Assembly (NCBI GenBank): GCA_019240635.1 | Contig: JAFAYA010000040.1 | Span: forward strand, 1 to 64,000 | Source of the DNA: Acidisphaera sp. | GTDB taxonomy: Bacteria; Pseudomonadota; Alphaproteobacteria; Acetobacterales; Acetobacteraceae | Direction of reading: 5' to 3' | Length of the DNA stretch: 64,000 bases | Shown: positions 40,765-49,107 of the stretch, one piece after another | Layout of the letters: every line of letters starts with the position of its first letter | How positions within the stretch are numbered: the first letter of the stretch is position 1 | Notes under the pieces: model-generated | Told to the model about the DNA's origin: nothing | The model's input: only the letters and a program-made list of their open reading frames with translations | Databases searched by the model: none | Program-made: the position numbers and the translations under genes

Positions 40765-42144
40765 CTACAAGGGGCTGGACGATCTCGGGCGATTATTTCC
40801 CTGCGCCGCGAGAACTCGCCCTGGAGGGCGCTCCTGCAGCTGTCGCCAGATCGCGGCGTCGCGATTGTAGAAATCCGGGCGGAATTGCAACGACCCGTCG
40901 GTATCGACGAACGCGGTCTGGTAGACCACGAACACCGGCACCGGGGTCGGCAGATCGTTTCGGGTGGTGCTGCCCGCCGAGATCCCTTGGTTGATCGCGT
41001 CGATTGATTGCTCCATCAGCAGGGCGGCAAAGTCACGCGGGTCCTGCACCCGGATGCAGCCATGGCTGATGCGGCGGTTGTCGCGGCTGAAGATGATCTT
41101 GTCCGGGGTGTCGTGCAGGTAGACGTCGAAGCGGTTTGGCATGTCGATCATGATAAGCCCGAGTCCGGCGTCGGGTCCCGGCAGCTGCTCGACCTCGCCG
41201 TTGGCCAGCAAAACCATCTTGTTCCGCGTGAGATAATCGGGGTCGTGGCTGAGCTTCGGCAGGATCTCCGCGGAGGCGATGTCGGCCGGGACGACCCAGG
41301 GCGGGTTGTAAAAAATGGCGTCGATCGTGGCGCGAAATTCCGGGCTTTGATTGCGCTCGACATCTTCGCCGACGACGACCCGCGTCGAGAAAACCGGCTG
41401 ACCGGCGCGATACAGGACCAGTCGTTCGTCGGCGGCGTTGACCCAGGCCCGGTCCGCCGGCAGCCGCCGCGGTAGCCAGCGCTGGCGTTCAAGGTTCACC
41501 TCGATCGTGCGCACGCGGTTCGCGGAGGCCGCGTTGCTCGCCGGGGCGCCTGAGCGATCCCGCTGCAAGGCCTGACGCAGCGCCCGGTAGGTCGGCGTCG
41601 TCGGCGCGAGCGCCTCGATCACCGCTGCTGGATCGGGACTGTCAATCGCCTCGTCGAGCACGGCCGCCACATCGATCGGCTCGGGCGCCAGGCTCTCGTC
41701 ATCTCTTCGGCGCTCGACCGGCACGGCACCGCGGGCCAGCGCGTCGGCATACGACAGGAAGGCGTCAGACAGTAACAATTCGCGCTCGAGCGGCGACGAT
41801 GTCGCTCCGTGCCGAAGCAGGGTCGCGTGAAACAGCTCGGGGTCGAGACCTTGGCCGCCGGCGCGCAGTACGGCATCCCCCAGCGAATCCGCCTCTGCTT
41901 GCCGTGTGGTCCAGACCGGCTCGAAGCCATGCCGCGCGTAGAAGCGTCCCAGCAGCCCGACATTCAGGTGTTCACCCCCGACGACCAGCTCGGGCGCGCC
42001 GTCGACCAGGTTGCGTAGGTCCGAATCGGCTTGCGGCGCCAGCCCAAAGACCGGTTCGGGCATCGGATCCCCGTCGCATGCAGCCAACGCAAAAGCTGCG
42101 GCGAGAGCCATTGTTCCGCCTGCCACGGTGGCGCGTCGGGACAC
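40765..42144 (-). CDS. L,D-transpeptidase (YcbB-type) lipoprotein
   Basis: About 459 residues from the GTG at 42144 (VSRRATVAGGTMALAAAFAL then the lipobox LAAC). A peptidoglycan-binding/scaffold region follows (residues about 20-230), then the YkuD catalytic domain with NPPWVVPADIASAEILPKL and the catalytic ISHGCIRVQDP (His-Gly-Cys). It would form 3-3 peptidoglycan cross-links or attach proteins in the periplasm. The frame is open to a TTG at 42240; starts at 42165 and 42111 are also possible. The gene and its flanks are less G+C-rich than most of the window, consistent with acquisition. Divergent from a small lipoprotein gene. Confidence 0.88.
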   Translation of the reverse strand: MSRRATVAGGTMALAAAFALAACDGDPMPEPVFGLAPQADSDLRNLVDGAPELVVGGEHLNVGLLGRFYARHGFEPVWTTRQAEADSLGDAVLRAGGQGLDPELFHATLLRHGATSSPLERELLLSDAFLSYADALARGAVPVERRRDDESLAPEPIDVAAVLDEAIDSPDPAAVIEALAPTTPTYRALRQALQRDRSGAPASNAASANRVRTIEVNLERQRWLPRRLPADRAWVNAADERLVLYRAGQPVFSTRVVVGEDVERNQSPEFRATIDAIFYNPPWVVPADIASAEILPKLSHDPDYLTRNKMVLLANGEVEQLPGPDAGLGLIMIDMPNRFDVYLHDTPDKIIFSRDNRRISHGCIRVQDPRDFAALLMEQSIDAINQGISAGSTTRNDLPTPVPVFVVYQTAFVDTDGSLQFRPDFYNRDAAIWRQLQERPPGRVLAAQGNNRPRSSSPL

Positions 42145-42320
42145 TCGAGCCCGAGCGACCGTCAATGGTTCTTGGCGACTCAAACCGTCCTTGCGCCACG
42201 GCGCCCGCACTGCCCCACCCCCCGACCTCTGCCGACCCAACGCGACGGAAGTTTGACTCTTTGTTGAGAATCGCGGTTAGCATCTACCTTGTCTACGAGC
42301 ATCTCATTAAGGAGGAGCGG

Positions 42321-42518
42321 ATGATCACCGTTTCAGAAACAGCGGCCCGTCACAGGTTGCTCCGTGGCGTGGCGATGGTTGCCGTCGTGGTTCCCATGGC
42401 GCTTCTCGCGGCGTGTGCTCAGCAGCCGCCTCCACCGCCGGCGCCGACGCCGGTCGAGGTTGCTCCGCCGCCGGCCCCGCCTCCGGCTCCGGCTCCGGTT
42501 CCGCCGGCTCGAGGCTAG
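42321..42518 (+). CDS. Small proline-rich lipoprotein
   Basis: A 65-residue lipoprotein with an excellent ribosome site (AAGGAGGAG before the ATG at 42321). The signal (HRLLRGVAMVAVVVPMALLAACAQ) has the lipobox LAAC. The mature part is only Pro, Ala and Val (QQPPPPPAPTPVEVAPPPA). Its TAG stop is made by the CTAG that begins a repeat element (42515-42628), so the original C-terminus may have been cut off by that insertion. Function unknown; it could span the periplasm like other Pro-rich lipoproteins, next to an L,D-transpeptidase. Confidence 0.75.
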   Translation: MITVSETAARHRLLRGVAMVAVVVPMALLAACAQQPPPPPAPTPVEVAPPPAPPPAPAPVPPARG

Positions 42519-42628
42519 TGGTCCCTCACCTGACGCTTGGCTCCCAAGCGTCAGGTGAATCGGCCTGCCAACAAGGAACTGGTGGAGAGAATCTGACGGG
42601 ACGAACCGTCAGATTCTCTCCACCAGTT
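42515..42628. mobile_element. Two-hairpin miniature repeat element, copy 2
   Basis: Begins CTAGTGGTCC like copy 1 (27974). Hairpin 1 is a perfect 15-bp stem (42526-42540 with 42544-42558, loop CTC). The linker GTGAATCGGCC is identical to copy 1. Hairpin 2 is a perfect 23-bp stem (42577-42599 with 42606-42628, loop GACGAA) starting AACTGGTGG. The order hairpin, GTGAATCGGCC, CTGGTGG, hairpin is the same as copy 1, while the stem sequences are unrelated. Non-coding. Confidence 0.65.
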
Positions 42629-42950
42629 GTCCGACAAGGCTTTGCAGGGCTTCTGCCACGCGAGTGGAGAGGTGCGCAATAAGCCGGGTGCTGCACAGCT
42701 GCCCCACGATCCGTAGGGCGCGGACTCATCGCGGCCAATCTGTGACGGCGGCGGCGAGGCAATGCTCGCGAGGCAGTTGCGGGCAGTTCAGCCCATTCGC
42801 GAGGGCCCGCGCCTGTCCGCGACCCTCGTGGACCTCACCATCGCGATGCAACGCGCTTTGCGCGCCGAAGATTCAACCTGAACCCAGTGTCGCGACTCCG
42901 CCGTTTACGGGGGATTGGTTTCCTGTAACAATCCGCCGCGGAGGAAGCGC
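42629..42950. other. Gap of about 320 bases with no confident gene
   Basis: Between the repeat element and the DUF3311 gene. A 39-codon frame (42762-42881, MLARQLRAVQPIREGPRLSA...) ends in a natural-looking stop and may be the tail of a decayed gene. No ribosome site or homologue is recognised. The promoter of the DUF3311-symporter operon should lie at its right end. Confidence 0.4.
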
Positions 42951-43187
42951 ATGTCGCACGGGGGCAGTGTCGGGCCGGTCGGAGGGGCACGCCATAGCGC
43001 GCACTGGATTCGCCTGATCCTGCTGCTGCCGTTTCTCGCGATGGCCTGGGTGCCCAGCTACAACGCGGTGGAGCCGAGGCTCGCGGGCGTGCCGTTCTTC
43101 TATTGGTACCAGATCTTGTGGATCCTGCTCGCCGCGCTGCTGGTCGCCATCGTCTATCGCGTCGAGCACCGATCGGCGGAAGCCTGA
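42951..43187 (+). CDS. DUF3311 small membrane protein
   Basis: A 78-residue protein with two TM helices (RLILLLPFLAMAWVPSYN and YWYQILWILLAALLVAIVYRV) and the DUF3311 motif VPFFYWYQILW. Genes of this family almost always precede an SSS-family symporter, as here (10 bases upstream of 43198), and the product is thought to be a small accessory subunit. The ATG at 42951 follows GGAGGAAGCGC. Confidence 0.88.
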   Translation: MSHGGSVGPVGGARHSAHWIRLILLLPFLAMAWVPSYNAVEPRLAGVPFFYWYQILWILLAALLVAIVYRVEHRSAEA

Positions 43188-43197
43188 GCGCCGACCC

Positions 43198-44727
43198 ATG
43201 AACTGGACCGCGACGATCGTCTTCGTGGCGCTGTTCGGCCTGGTGACGGCGCTCGGCTTCTTCGCCGCCCAGTGGCGGCGCGGCGATCTCGGCCTGCTGC
43301 ACGAATGGGGGCTCGGTGGGCACCGCTTCGGCACCTTCGTCACCTGGTTCCTGCTGGGGGGCGATCTCTATACCGCCTACACTTTCGTCGCCGTGCCAGC
43401 GCTGATCTACGGGGCGGGGGCGCTTGGCTTCTTCGCCGTGCCGTACACGGTGGTGATCTACCCGATCCTCTATGTGGTGTTTCCCCGCCTGTGGCTCGTC
43501 GCGCACCGGCATGGCTACGTTACGGTCTCCGACTTCATCCGCGGCCGATTCGGCAACCGCTGGCTGGCGCTCGCCGTGGCGGTGACCGGGCTGGTCGCCA
43601 CCATGCCCTATATCGCGCTGCAGCTCGTCGGCATCACTGTCGTCATCGGCGCGCTCGGCTTCCCCGGCACGGGGCTCGCCGGCGACCTGCCGCTGATCAT
43701 CGCCTTCGTGATCCTGGCGGCTTTCACCTACACCAGCGGCCTGCGCGCGCCGGCGCTGATCGCGGTCGTCAAGGACCTGCTGATCTATCTCACGGTGTTC
43801 GCGGCCGTCATCGCCGTGCCGATGCAGCTCGGCGGGTTCGGCGCGATCTTTGCAAAAATCCCGGCGGCCAAGCTGACCCTGCCGGTGCCCCCGCCCGGCA
43901 CGATGGGCCTCTATAGCGGCTACGCGACGCTCGCCATCGGCTCGGCGTTCGCGCTGTTCCTTTACCCGCACTCGATCACCGGCATCCTCAGCTCGAGCAG
44001 CGCGGGCGTCATCCGGCGCAACGCGGCGATCCTGCCGGCCTATTCGCTGATGCTCGGCCTGCTGGCGCTGCTCGGCTTCATGGCGCTGGCGCTGGGGGTC
44101 GGGCAGCTGGCGGAATACGCCGACGGGTTCAAGCGCTACGGCCCGAACTTCGCCGTGCCCGCGCTGATCCTGGCGATCTTCCCGTCCTGGTTCGCTGGCG
44201 TCGCCTTCGCCGCCGTCGCCATCGGCGCGCTGGTGCCGGCGGCGATCATGTCGATCGCCACGGCCAACCTGTTCACCCGCAACATCTGGCGGGAGTTCCT
44301 GAACCCGGCCTGCACCGACGCCGAGGAGGCGGGCATCGCGAAGATCGCGTCGCTGGTGGTGAAGGTGGGCGCGCTGTTCTTCATCATCTTCCTGCCCCAG
44401 CAATACGCAATCCAGCTGCAGCTGCTCGGCGGCATCTGGATCATCCAGACCGCGCCTTCGGTGATGCTCGGCCTCTATACGCGCTTCTTCAATTCGTGGG
44501 CGCTGTTGCTGGGCTGGGTCGCGGGCATCGTCTCCGGCACCTGGATGGCGGCAACGCTGGCGTTCCGCGGCGCCATCTTCCCGCTGCACCTGTTCGGCCT
44601 GACCGTGCCCGGCTACGCGGCACTCTATTCGGTGCTGATCAACCTCTTGGTGGCGGCGGCGCTGTCGCTGGCGTTCAACGCGGTCGGGTCCGACCGCGAC
44701 GTGACCTTGAACGAGGACTACGCCTGA
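43198..44727 (+). CDS. Sodium:solute symporter (SSS family, monocarboxylate-like)
   Basis: A 509-residue, about 13-TM carrier: GGHRFGTFVTWFLLGGDLYTAYTF near residue 40, VSDFIRGRFGNRWLALAVA, the SSS core SGLRAPALIAVVKDLLIY, LYPHSITGILSSSSAGVIRRNAA, and ATANLFTRNIWREFL near 357. The family takes up organic acids, amino acids or vitamins with Na+. The pairing with DUF3311 and the sequence style are closest to MctP-like monocarboxylate permeases. It is not obviously linked to neighbouring metabolic genes. Confidence 0.9.
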   Translation: MNWTATIVFVALFGLVTALGFFAAQWRRGDLGLLHEWGLGGHRFGTFVTWFLLGGDLYTAYTFVAVPALIYGAGALGFFAVPYTVVIYPILYVVFPRLWLVAHRHGYVTVSDFIRGRFGNRWLALAVAVTGLVATMPYIALQLVGITVVIGALGFPGTGLAGDLPLIIAFVILAAFTYTSGLRAPALIAVVKDLLIYLTVFAAVIAVPMQLGGFGAIFAKIPAAKLTLPVPPPGTMGLYSGYATLAIGSAFALFLYPHSITGILSSSSAGVIRRNAAILPAYSLMLGLLALLGFMALALGVGQLAEYADGFKRYGPNFAVPALILAIFPSWFAGVAFAAVAIGALVPAAIMSIATANLFTRNIWREFLNPACTDAEEAGIAKIASLVVKVGALFFIIFLPQQYAIQLQLLGGIWIIQTAPSVMLGLYTRFFNSWALLLGWVAGIVSGTWMAATLAFRGAIFPLHLFGLTVPGYAALYSVLINLLVAAALSLAFNAVGSDRDVTLNEDYA

Positions 44728-44845
44728 GCCGCTGCCGGCTCGACAGGAACGTCAGCCCCCCGCGGGACGCAGGCGGATTTCCGCGGCACGATCGCCTGTT
44801 CCGCCGGCGGGTGGCCCGTGAGCGGGCTGCAATTCTGGTTCAGTC

Positions 44846-44880
44846 GCGTGATTCACGCCTCCGGTGATGCCGCCTCCGCC
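44846..44880. repeat. Short dispersed repeat, copy 1
   Basis: GCGTGATTCACGCCTCCGGT from 44846 is identical to the reverse complement of 53625-53644, and similarity continues for about 15 more bases with a few mismatches. It contains the near-perfect palindrome GCGTGA-T-TCACGC. Here it covers the last codons and the stop of the glycosyltransferase gene. Confidence 0.5.
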
Positions 44881-47800
44881 GGTCGCACCCAGACTCCTGG
44901 TCGGGCGGCCAGCGTCGCCGCGACCTCCCGCAAGTAGCGCCTTTGCCGCGCCCGCAGGTCCGGGGCGGCACCGGGCAGGGCGGCAAGATGGGCGTGCATG
45001 CGCGCGATCTCGCGGAGATGCCGTGCCGTCTCCAGCCGACGGGTGGTGCCGGCCTCGTGCCGGCGATGGATGTTCAGCGCCTCCGCGACATAGGCGACGC
45101 TGCCTCCCTGCTTGAGTGCCTCCGAATAAAGGCGCCAATCCCCGGCGAGCCGCCAGCGCGGCAGCTCCGCCGCGCAGCGCCGCAGCGCCTCCAGCAGCGC
45201 GCTGCGGCGCCAGAGCACGCCGCTGACATTGAGGATCAGGTTGCGTTCGGCCAGGAAACGGCGGGCGAAGCCAGCGGCCTCGAACAAGTCGTCATGCGCC
45301 AGCGCGCCGGCGCCGGCGCTCCGCTCGTAGTAGTCGCGGTAGCTCGGCGCGATCGGTCGGTCCTCGGCGTCGATGCTGCGGCTGTCGCAGAAGCCGAGCA
45401 GCGTGTCCGGCGCGCGCGCCAGCGCCTCGGCGAGGCGTTCGAGGAAGCGCGGCTCGCAGGCGTCATCGGCTTCGGCGAGCCAGATGAAGTCGCCGCGCGC
45501 CAGCTCGGCCGCGCGGCGCCACTGCGCGAACACCGAGCCGGAGTTGGTGGCGTTCTCGACGACGGTGATGTCGCGCTCCCATGAGTCCGCGGCCTCCCGC
45601 GCCACGCTGACGCTGCCGTCTGTCGAGGCGTCGTCGAGCACGATGACCTCCAGCACCGGGCAGGTCTGCGCGAAGATCGAGGCGAGCCGGGCCCGCAGGT
45701 AGCGGGCATACTGGTGGCTCAGCACCACCGCGGAGATCGCGGGCAGCCCGGGTCGGGCGAGGCGAAGCAGCGACTCGGCGTACGGCCCGAAGGCGCAGCT
45801 TCGCAGCACCTGCTCCGCCAGGCGCTGCCGCGCTGCCCGCCGCGGCGGCCGGTGTGCCGCCACACGGCGCGCCATGGCCTCGGTGTCGGCGAGCGGAACG
45901 ACCTCGCCGGCCCGGTGCCGGAGCAGCAGCTCGGGTGCGCCGCCGCTCTCGGCGAAAGCCAGCACCGGCGTGCCGACGCTCATCGCCTCGAGCACCGTGG
46001 TCGGCAGTGGGTCCTCGCGGGAGGTCAGCAAGAGCAGGTCGGCGGCGGAGAGCACGTCGCCGACATCCTCCCGCCAGCCGAGCAGGCGGAAGCTGCCGGT
46101 CGCCTCGGCGGCGGCGATCTCGGCGCCGAGATAGGCCTGCATCGCCGGGTCCATCGCACCGGCCCAGGCCAGGTGCACGCGCCGGCCACGTCGGCGGAGC
46201 GCGCGCCAGACCTGCAGGAAGAGGTCGAAGCCCTTGCGCAGATCGGCGTAGCCCATGCCGAGCGCCAGCACGTCCTCCGAACCGAGGCCCCAATGCCGCC
46301 GCAGCCGCGCCCGCGCCTCGGCGGAGAAGGCGGGCTGGCGATAGCAGCCCTGCGCCAGCACCACGGCGCGGGCGGGATCGAGCGGCACCAACGCGGCGAA
46401 CCGGTCGCGCACGCACCCAGCGGCGAATACCACGTGCCGCGCCGCCGCCGCACCCTGCCGCGCCGCCTCGAGCAGCCCGCGCTCCTCGATCAGCCGCGGC
46501 AGCTCGTGCACCAGCAGCGTGGCGGTGATCCCGAGCTTGGCCAGCAACGGGCAGACCTGGGCGGCCGCGCAGGTGTTGACGATCGCCGTGCGAAACCCGG
46601 CGGCGTGCAGCTCTTCGAGGCGGCGGGACGCGTCCGCCGTGTCGCGCGCCACCGTCACCGGCGCGACCGCGGCGTACTCGGCTTCCAGCGCGCCGCCGTC
46701 CAGCAGCAGGAAGCCCACGCGCACGCCGTGCACGCGGCGGAGCTGGCGGCCGAGATGCAGCAGCAGGTGCTGCGAGCCGGCGGGAAACGCGTCGTGGCCG
46801 ATCAGCAGCAGGCCGGCCGCGTTGGCGGGCGAAACCAGTCCCGCGACGGCGCGGCCGGTGGCGTTGAGGAAGGCGGCCCCGAAATGCAGGTCCGGCTCGA
46901 GGTAGGCGCCCTCCGCCCACTCGTTCCACGCGTTGATGCAGACCAGCGCCTCGCCGAAGAACGGCCGCTCCTGCGCCTGGCGCACCAGCCGTTCGAACCA
47001 AGCCTGGTATTTCGCCGGCGTGGCACCATGCACGACCAGCCCCGCACCCTGCCGCCGCGCATCATTGTCCCAGCCAGGAATGGCCGTGCGGATCAGCGGC
47101 CAGGGCGGCGGCGGTGCGGCGAGCGAGGCCGCCGCCAGCGCGTCGTAGTCATAGACCTGCGCCGAGAACTCGTGGTCGAGGATGTGCAGCGCGTCGTTGC
47201 GCGTCGCCAGGCCGTCCACCAGCTTGTGCGGCGGAAACTCGATCGCTGCGTCCATGCCGAACGCCGTCGGGTCGTGGTCGCCGAAACTCTGCGAGGTGAT
47301 GAAGATCGGCTGCTCGCCGTGCGCCGCGTCGAAGCGTGCACGCCAGCGCGCGAGCGTGGCCGCCGGATCGGCCATCAGCCGGGGCCGATAGACCATCAGC
47401 AGCGGCCGGCCGCCGATCCGGATATAGCGCGGATCGGCGAAGTGGCGGGCGAAGGTCGCCAGCAGCGACGGCTCGTCCTCGGCGTGATAGTCCTGCGAGA
47501 CGAGCACCTCCGCTTCGGAGCCGTCCCAGCGCCGCGTCCAGTTCTCGTTCGCCCACATCAGGCAGAACGGAAAGTCGAGCGTGCGGTCGGCAAGGAAAGC
47601 CTCGAGCGGCTTGTCCATCAGCCGCCGCCCGTTGAACCAGTAGAAGTAGAAGACGAAGCCGCCGAGCCCGGCGCCGCGCGCCATGTCGATCTGCCGGCGC
47701 AGCACGCCGGCATCCAGCGTGTAGTGCCCGAGGTCACGCGGAATGCGCGGCTGGTAGTGACCGCCGAAGCGCGGCAGGGCCCGCTGCAGGTTCGTCCACT

Positions 47801-48689
47801 CGGTGAAGCCGCGGCCCCAGAAGCGCTCGTTCTCCGGCACGGGATGGAACTGCGGCAGGTAGTAGGCGAGCACGCGCGCTCGCCGGGGTGCCGACGCGGG
47901 CAGCGGACGGAACTCCTCGAAATCCGGCCCGGGCCGCGTGAAGCGGCGCACCTCGCGCGCGATGCTCGTCTCGTGCTCGGGCATGCAGGGATGCACGCCC
48001 GGCGCGTCCCGGTTGCGCAGGTAGTGCAGCAGCGGGTTCTCGTCCGGCTCGGCCTGAAGGTAGCGCATCCGATAGTAGCGGCTGTCGAACCGGCCCGACG
48101 GGTTGCGCGCCTCGCGGAAGCCCTGGACGAGGTAGTGCTCCATCGGGTCCATGCCGGCATCCGCGACGTCCGGATAGGCGCGCAAGTACCAGGCGGCGTC
48201 GAATTCCGGGATCGGGCTGACCCGTCCGGTTCGGCGCAGCTGCAGGAAGTGCAGCAGGCAACAGGCGTCCTCGGCGAGGCCGTTGGCGGTGCGGTACCAG
48301 GCGGGATCGAAGTGCAGGATCGGGTGCCGGCCTTCCCGCTCGCCGTAGCTGATATAGTGCAGCAGCGGATTGACGCCGAGCTCGCGGACGTCCTGATTGC
48401 AGGCAAGGTAGTAGGCCGGGTCGAAATACAGGTTGGGCCGGTGCCCCATCCGCCAGCCCTGCTCCACGAAGTGGCGGAGCGGATCGGCGCGCACGCCGCG
48501 GTCGGGGTAGGCCGCCTGGTACCAGGGAGCGTCGAACAGGCCGGAGCGCCGCAGCACTTCCACGCCGGCCGCCTGGAAGGCGGTGTCCCAGTCCGGCGCC
48601 TGCCAAGTGCTGGACCGCGATGCGCCGGGCTGGCGCGCGGCCTCGATCCAAGGCTCGGCGGCCTGACTGAGGAAATCGGCGGGGCTCAC
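44853..48689 (-). CDS. Giant multidomain glycosyltransferase: WbsX + GT4 + GT2
   Basis: A 1278-residue protein. Residues about 50-250 hold five repeats of a F-D-x-x-x-Y-x-x-x-Y/N-x-D-V unit (FDAPWYQAAYPD, FDPAYYLACNQD, FDPAWYRTANG, FDAAWYLRAYPD, FDSRYYRMRY). Residues about 268-620 are a WbsX domain (VLAYYLPQFHPVPENERFWG, FCLMWANENWTRRWDGSE, CINAWNEWAEGAYLEPD). Residues about 640-975 are a GT4-like transferase (LALGMGYADLRKGFDLFLQVWR, LLTSREDPLPTTVLEAMSVGTPVLAF). Residues about 980-1230 are a GT-A GT2 domain (VVLSHQYARYLRARLASIFA, VIVLDDASTDGS, WLAEADDACEP). It likely builds an O-antigen or capsule glycan. GTG start; stands alone. Confidence 0.9.
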   Translation of the reverse strand: MSPADFLSQAAEPWIEAARQPGASRSSTWQAPDWDTAFQAAGVEVLRRSGLFDAPWYQAAYPDRGVRADPLRHFVEQGWRMGHRPNLYFDPAYYLACNQDVRELGVNPLLHYISYGEREGRHPILHFDPAWYRTANGLAEDACCLLHFLQLRRTGRVSPIPEFDAAWYLRAYPDVADAGMDPMEHYLVQGFREARNPSGRFDSRYYRMRYLQAEPDENPLLHYLRNRDAPGVHPCMPEHETSIAREVRRFTRPGPDFEEFRPLPASAPRRARVLAYYLPQFHPVPENERFWGRGFTEWTNLQRALPRFGGHYQPRIPRDLGHYTLDAGVLRRQIDMARGAGLGGFVFYFYWFNGRRLMDKPLEAFLADRTLDFPFCLMWANENWTRRWDGSEAEVLVSQDYHAEDEPSLLATFARHFADPRYIRIGGRPLLMVYRPRLMADPAATLARWRARFDAAHGEQPIFITSQSFGDHDPTAFGMDAAIEFPPHKLVDGLATRNDALHILDHEFSAQVYDYDALAAASLAAPPPPWPLIRTAIPGWDNDARRQGAGLVVHGATPAKYQAWFERLVRQAQERPFFGEALVCINAWNEWAEGAYLEPDLHFGAAFLNATGRAVAGLVSPANAAGLLLIGHDAFPAGSQHLLLHLGRQLRRVHGVRVGFLLLDGGALEAEYAAVAPVTVARDTADASRRLEELHAAGFRTAIVNTCAAAQVCPLLAKLGITATLLVHELPRLIEERGLLEAARQGAAAARHVVFAAGCVRDRFAALVPLDPARAVVLAQGCYRQPAFSAEARARLRRHWGLGSEDVLALGMGYADLRKGFDLFLQVWRALRRRGRRVHLAWAGAMDPAMQAYLGAEIAAAEATGSFRLLGWREDVGDVLSAADLLLLTSREDPLPTTVLEAMSVGTPVLAFAESGGAPELLLRHRAGEVVPLADTEAMARRVAAHRPPRRAARQRLAEQVLRSCAFGPYAESLLRLARPGLPAISAVVLSHQYARYLRARLASIFAQTCPVLEVIVLDDASTDGSVSVAREAADSWERDITVVENATNSGSVFAQWRRAAELARGDFIWLAEADDACEPRFLERLAEALARAPDTLLGFCDSRSIDAEDRPIAPSYRDYYERSAGAGALAHDDLFEAAGFARRFLAERNLILNVSGVLWRRSALLEALRRCAAELPRWRLAGDWRLYSEALKQGGSVAYVAEALNIHRRHEAGTTRRLETARHLREIARMHAHLAALPGAAPDLRARQRRYLREVAATLAARPGVWVRPAEAASPEA

Positions 48690-49107
48690 AACACGCTGCG
48701 GAAGCGGCCAGACGTCATCTTAAAAACAACCAAAGGTTGTCCAAAGTTCTCGGTATTTTACGCTGCGGGCGAACTCTTTGCCAATGGCTTTGTAACCATT
48801 GATGCTCAGGTGGGCAAAGATGACCGAGGCCGAGGTTCGTCCAGCCTACCCCCGCGGCGGGGGTGCGACCCCAGCCGAAGCTGCCCTCTCCACCCAGGCC
48901 GTTGAATTCCCTTGACTTCCGGGACCCAACGCCTATCTGTCGCAGTACCCACCGGCCCGGTTGAACCGGGCCACTGAACCGCTGTACGGTCCGGACAATG
49001 CAACCCGGCCCGCCGTTTTTCGCGGGCAAGCCGTGCTTCGGCAAACGGAGCGCGCAAACAGCGGCGTTTGGGCCCCCGACGCCGCCTTTGAGGACACACC
49101 GACCCAC
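48690..49107 (+). promoter_or_regulatory. rpsA promoter and structured leader
   Basis: This 418-base gap separates the glycosyltransferase from rpsA. TTGACT (48912-48917) and TATCTG (48934-48939) spaced 16 bases make a plausible rpsA promoter. Just downstream is GGCCCGGTT-G-AACCGGGCC (48954-48972), a perfect 9-bp hairpin at the start of a leader of about 160 bases. Further upstream are ACAACC-AAA-GGTTGT (48726-48740), CAATGG-N8-CCATTG (48782-48801) and overlapping C/G-rich hairpins near 48847-48872, which may serve the minus-strand gene. Confidence 0.55.

Noticed and set aside
42835-44589. Minus-strand frame opposite the SSS symporter
   Set aside because: Asp/Arg/His/Gln-rich antisense shadow; the plus strand encodes a 13-TM carrier with family motifs.
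45714-48905. Plus-strand open frame of more than 1000 codons opposite the glycosyltransferase gene
   Set aside because: It is the antisense shadow of a G/C-rich gene: composition is Arg/Gly/Ala/Gln/Pro-rich with no domain, while the minus strand has three clear catalytic domains.
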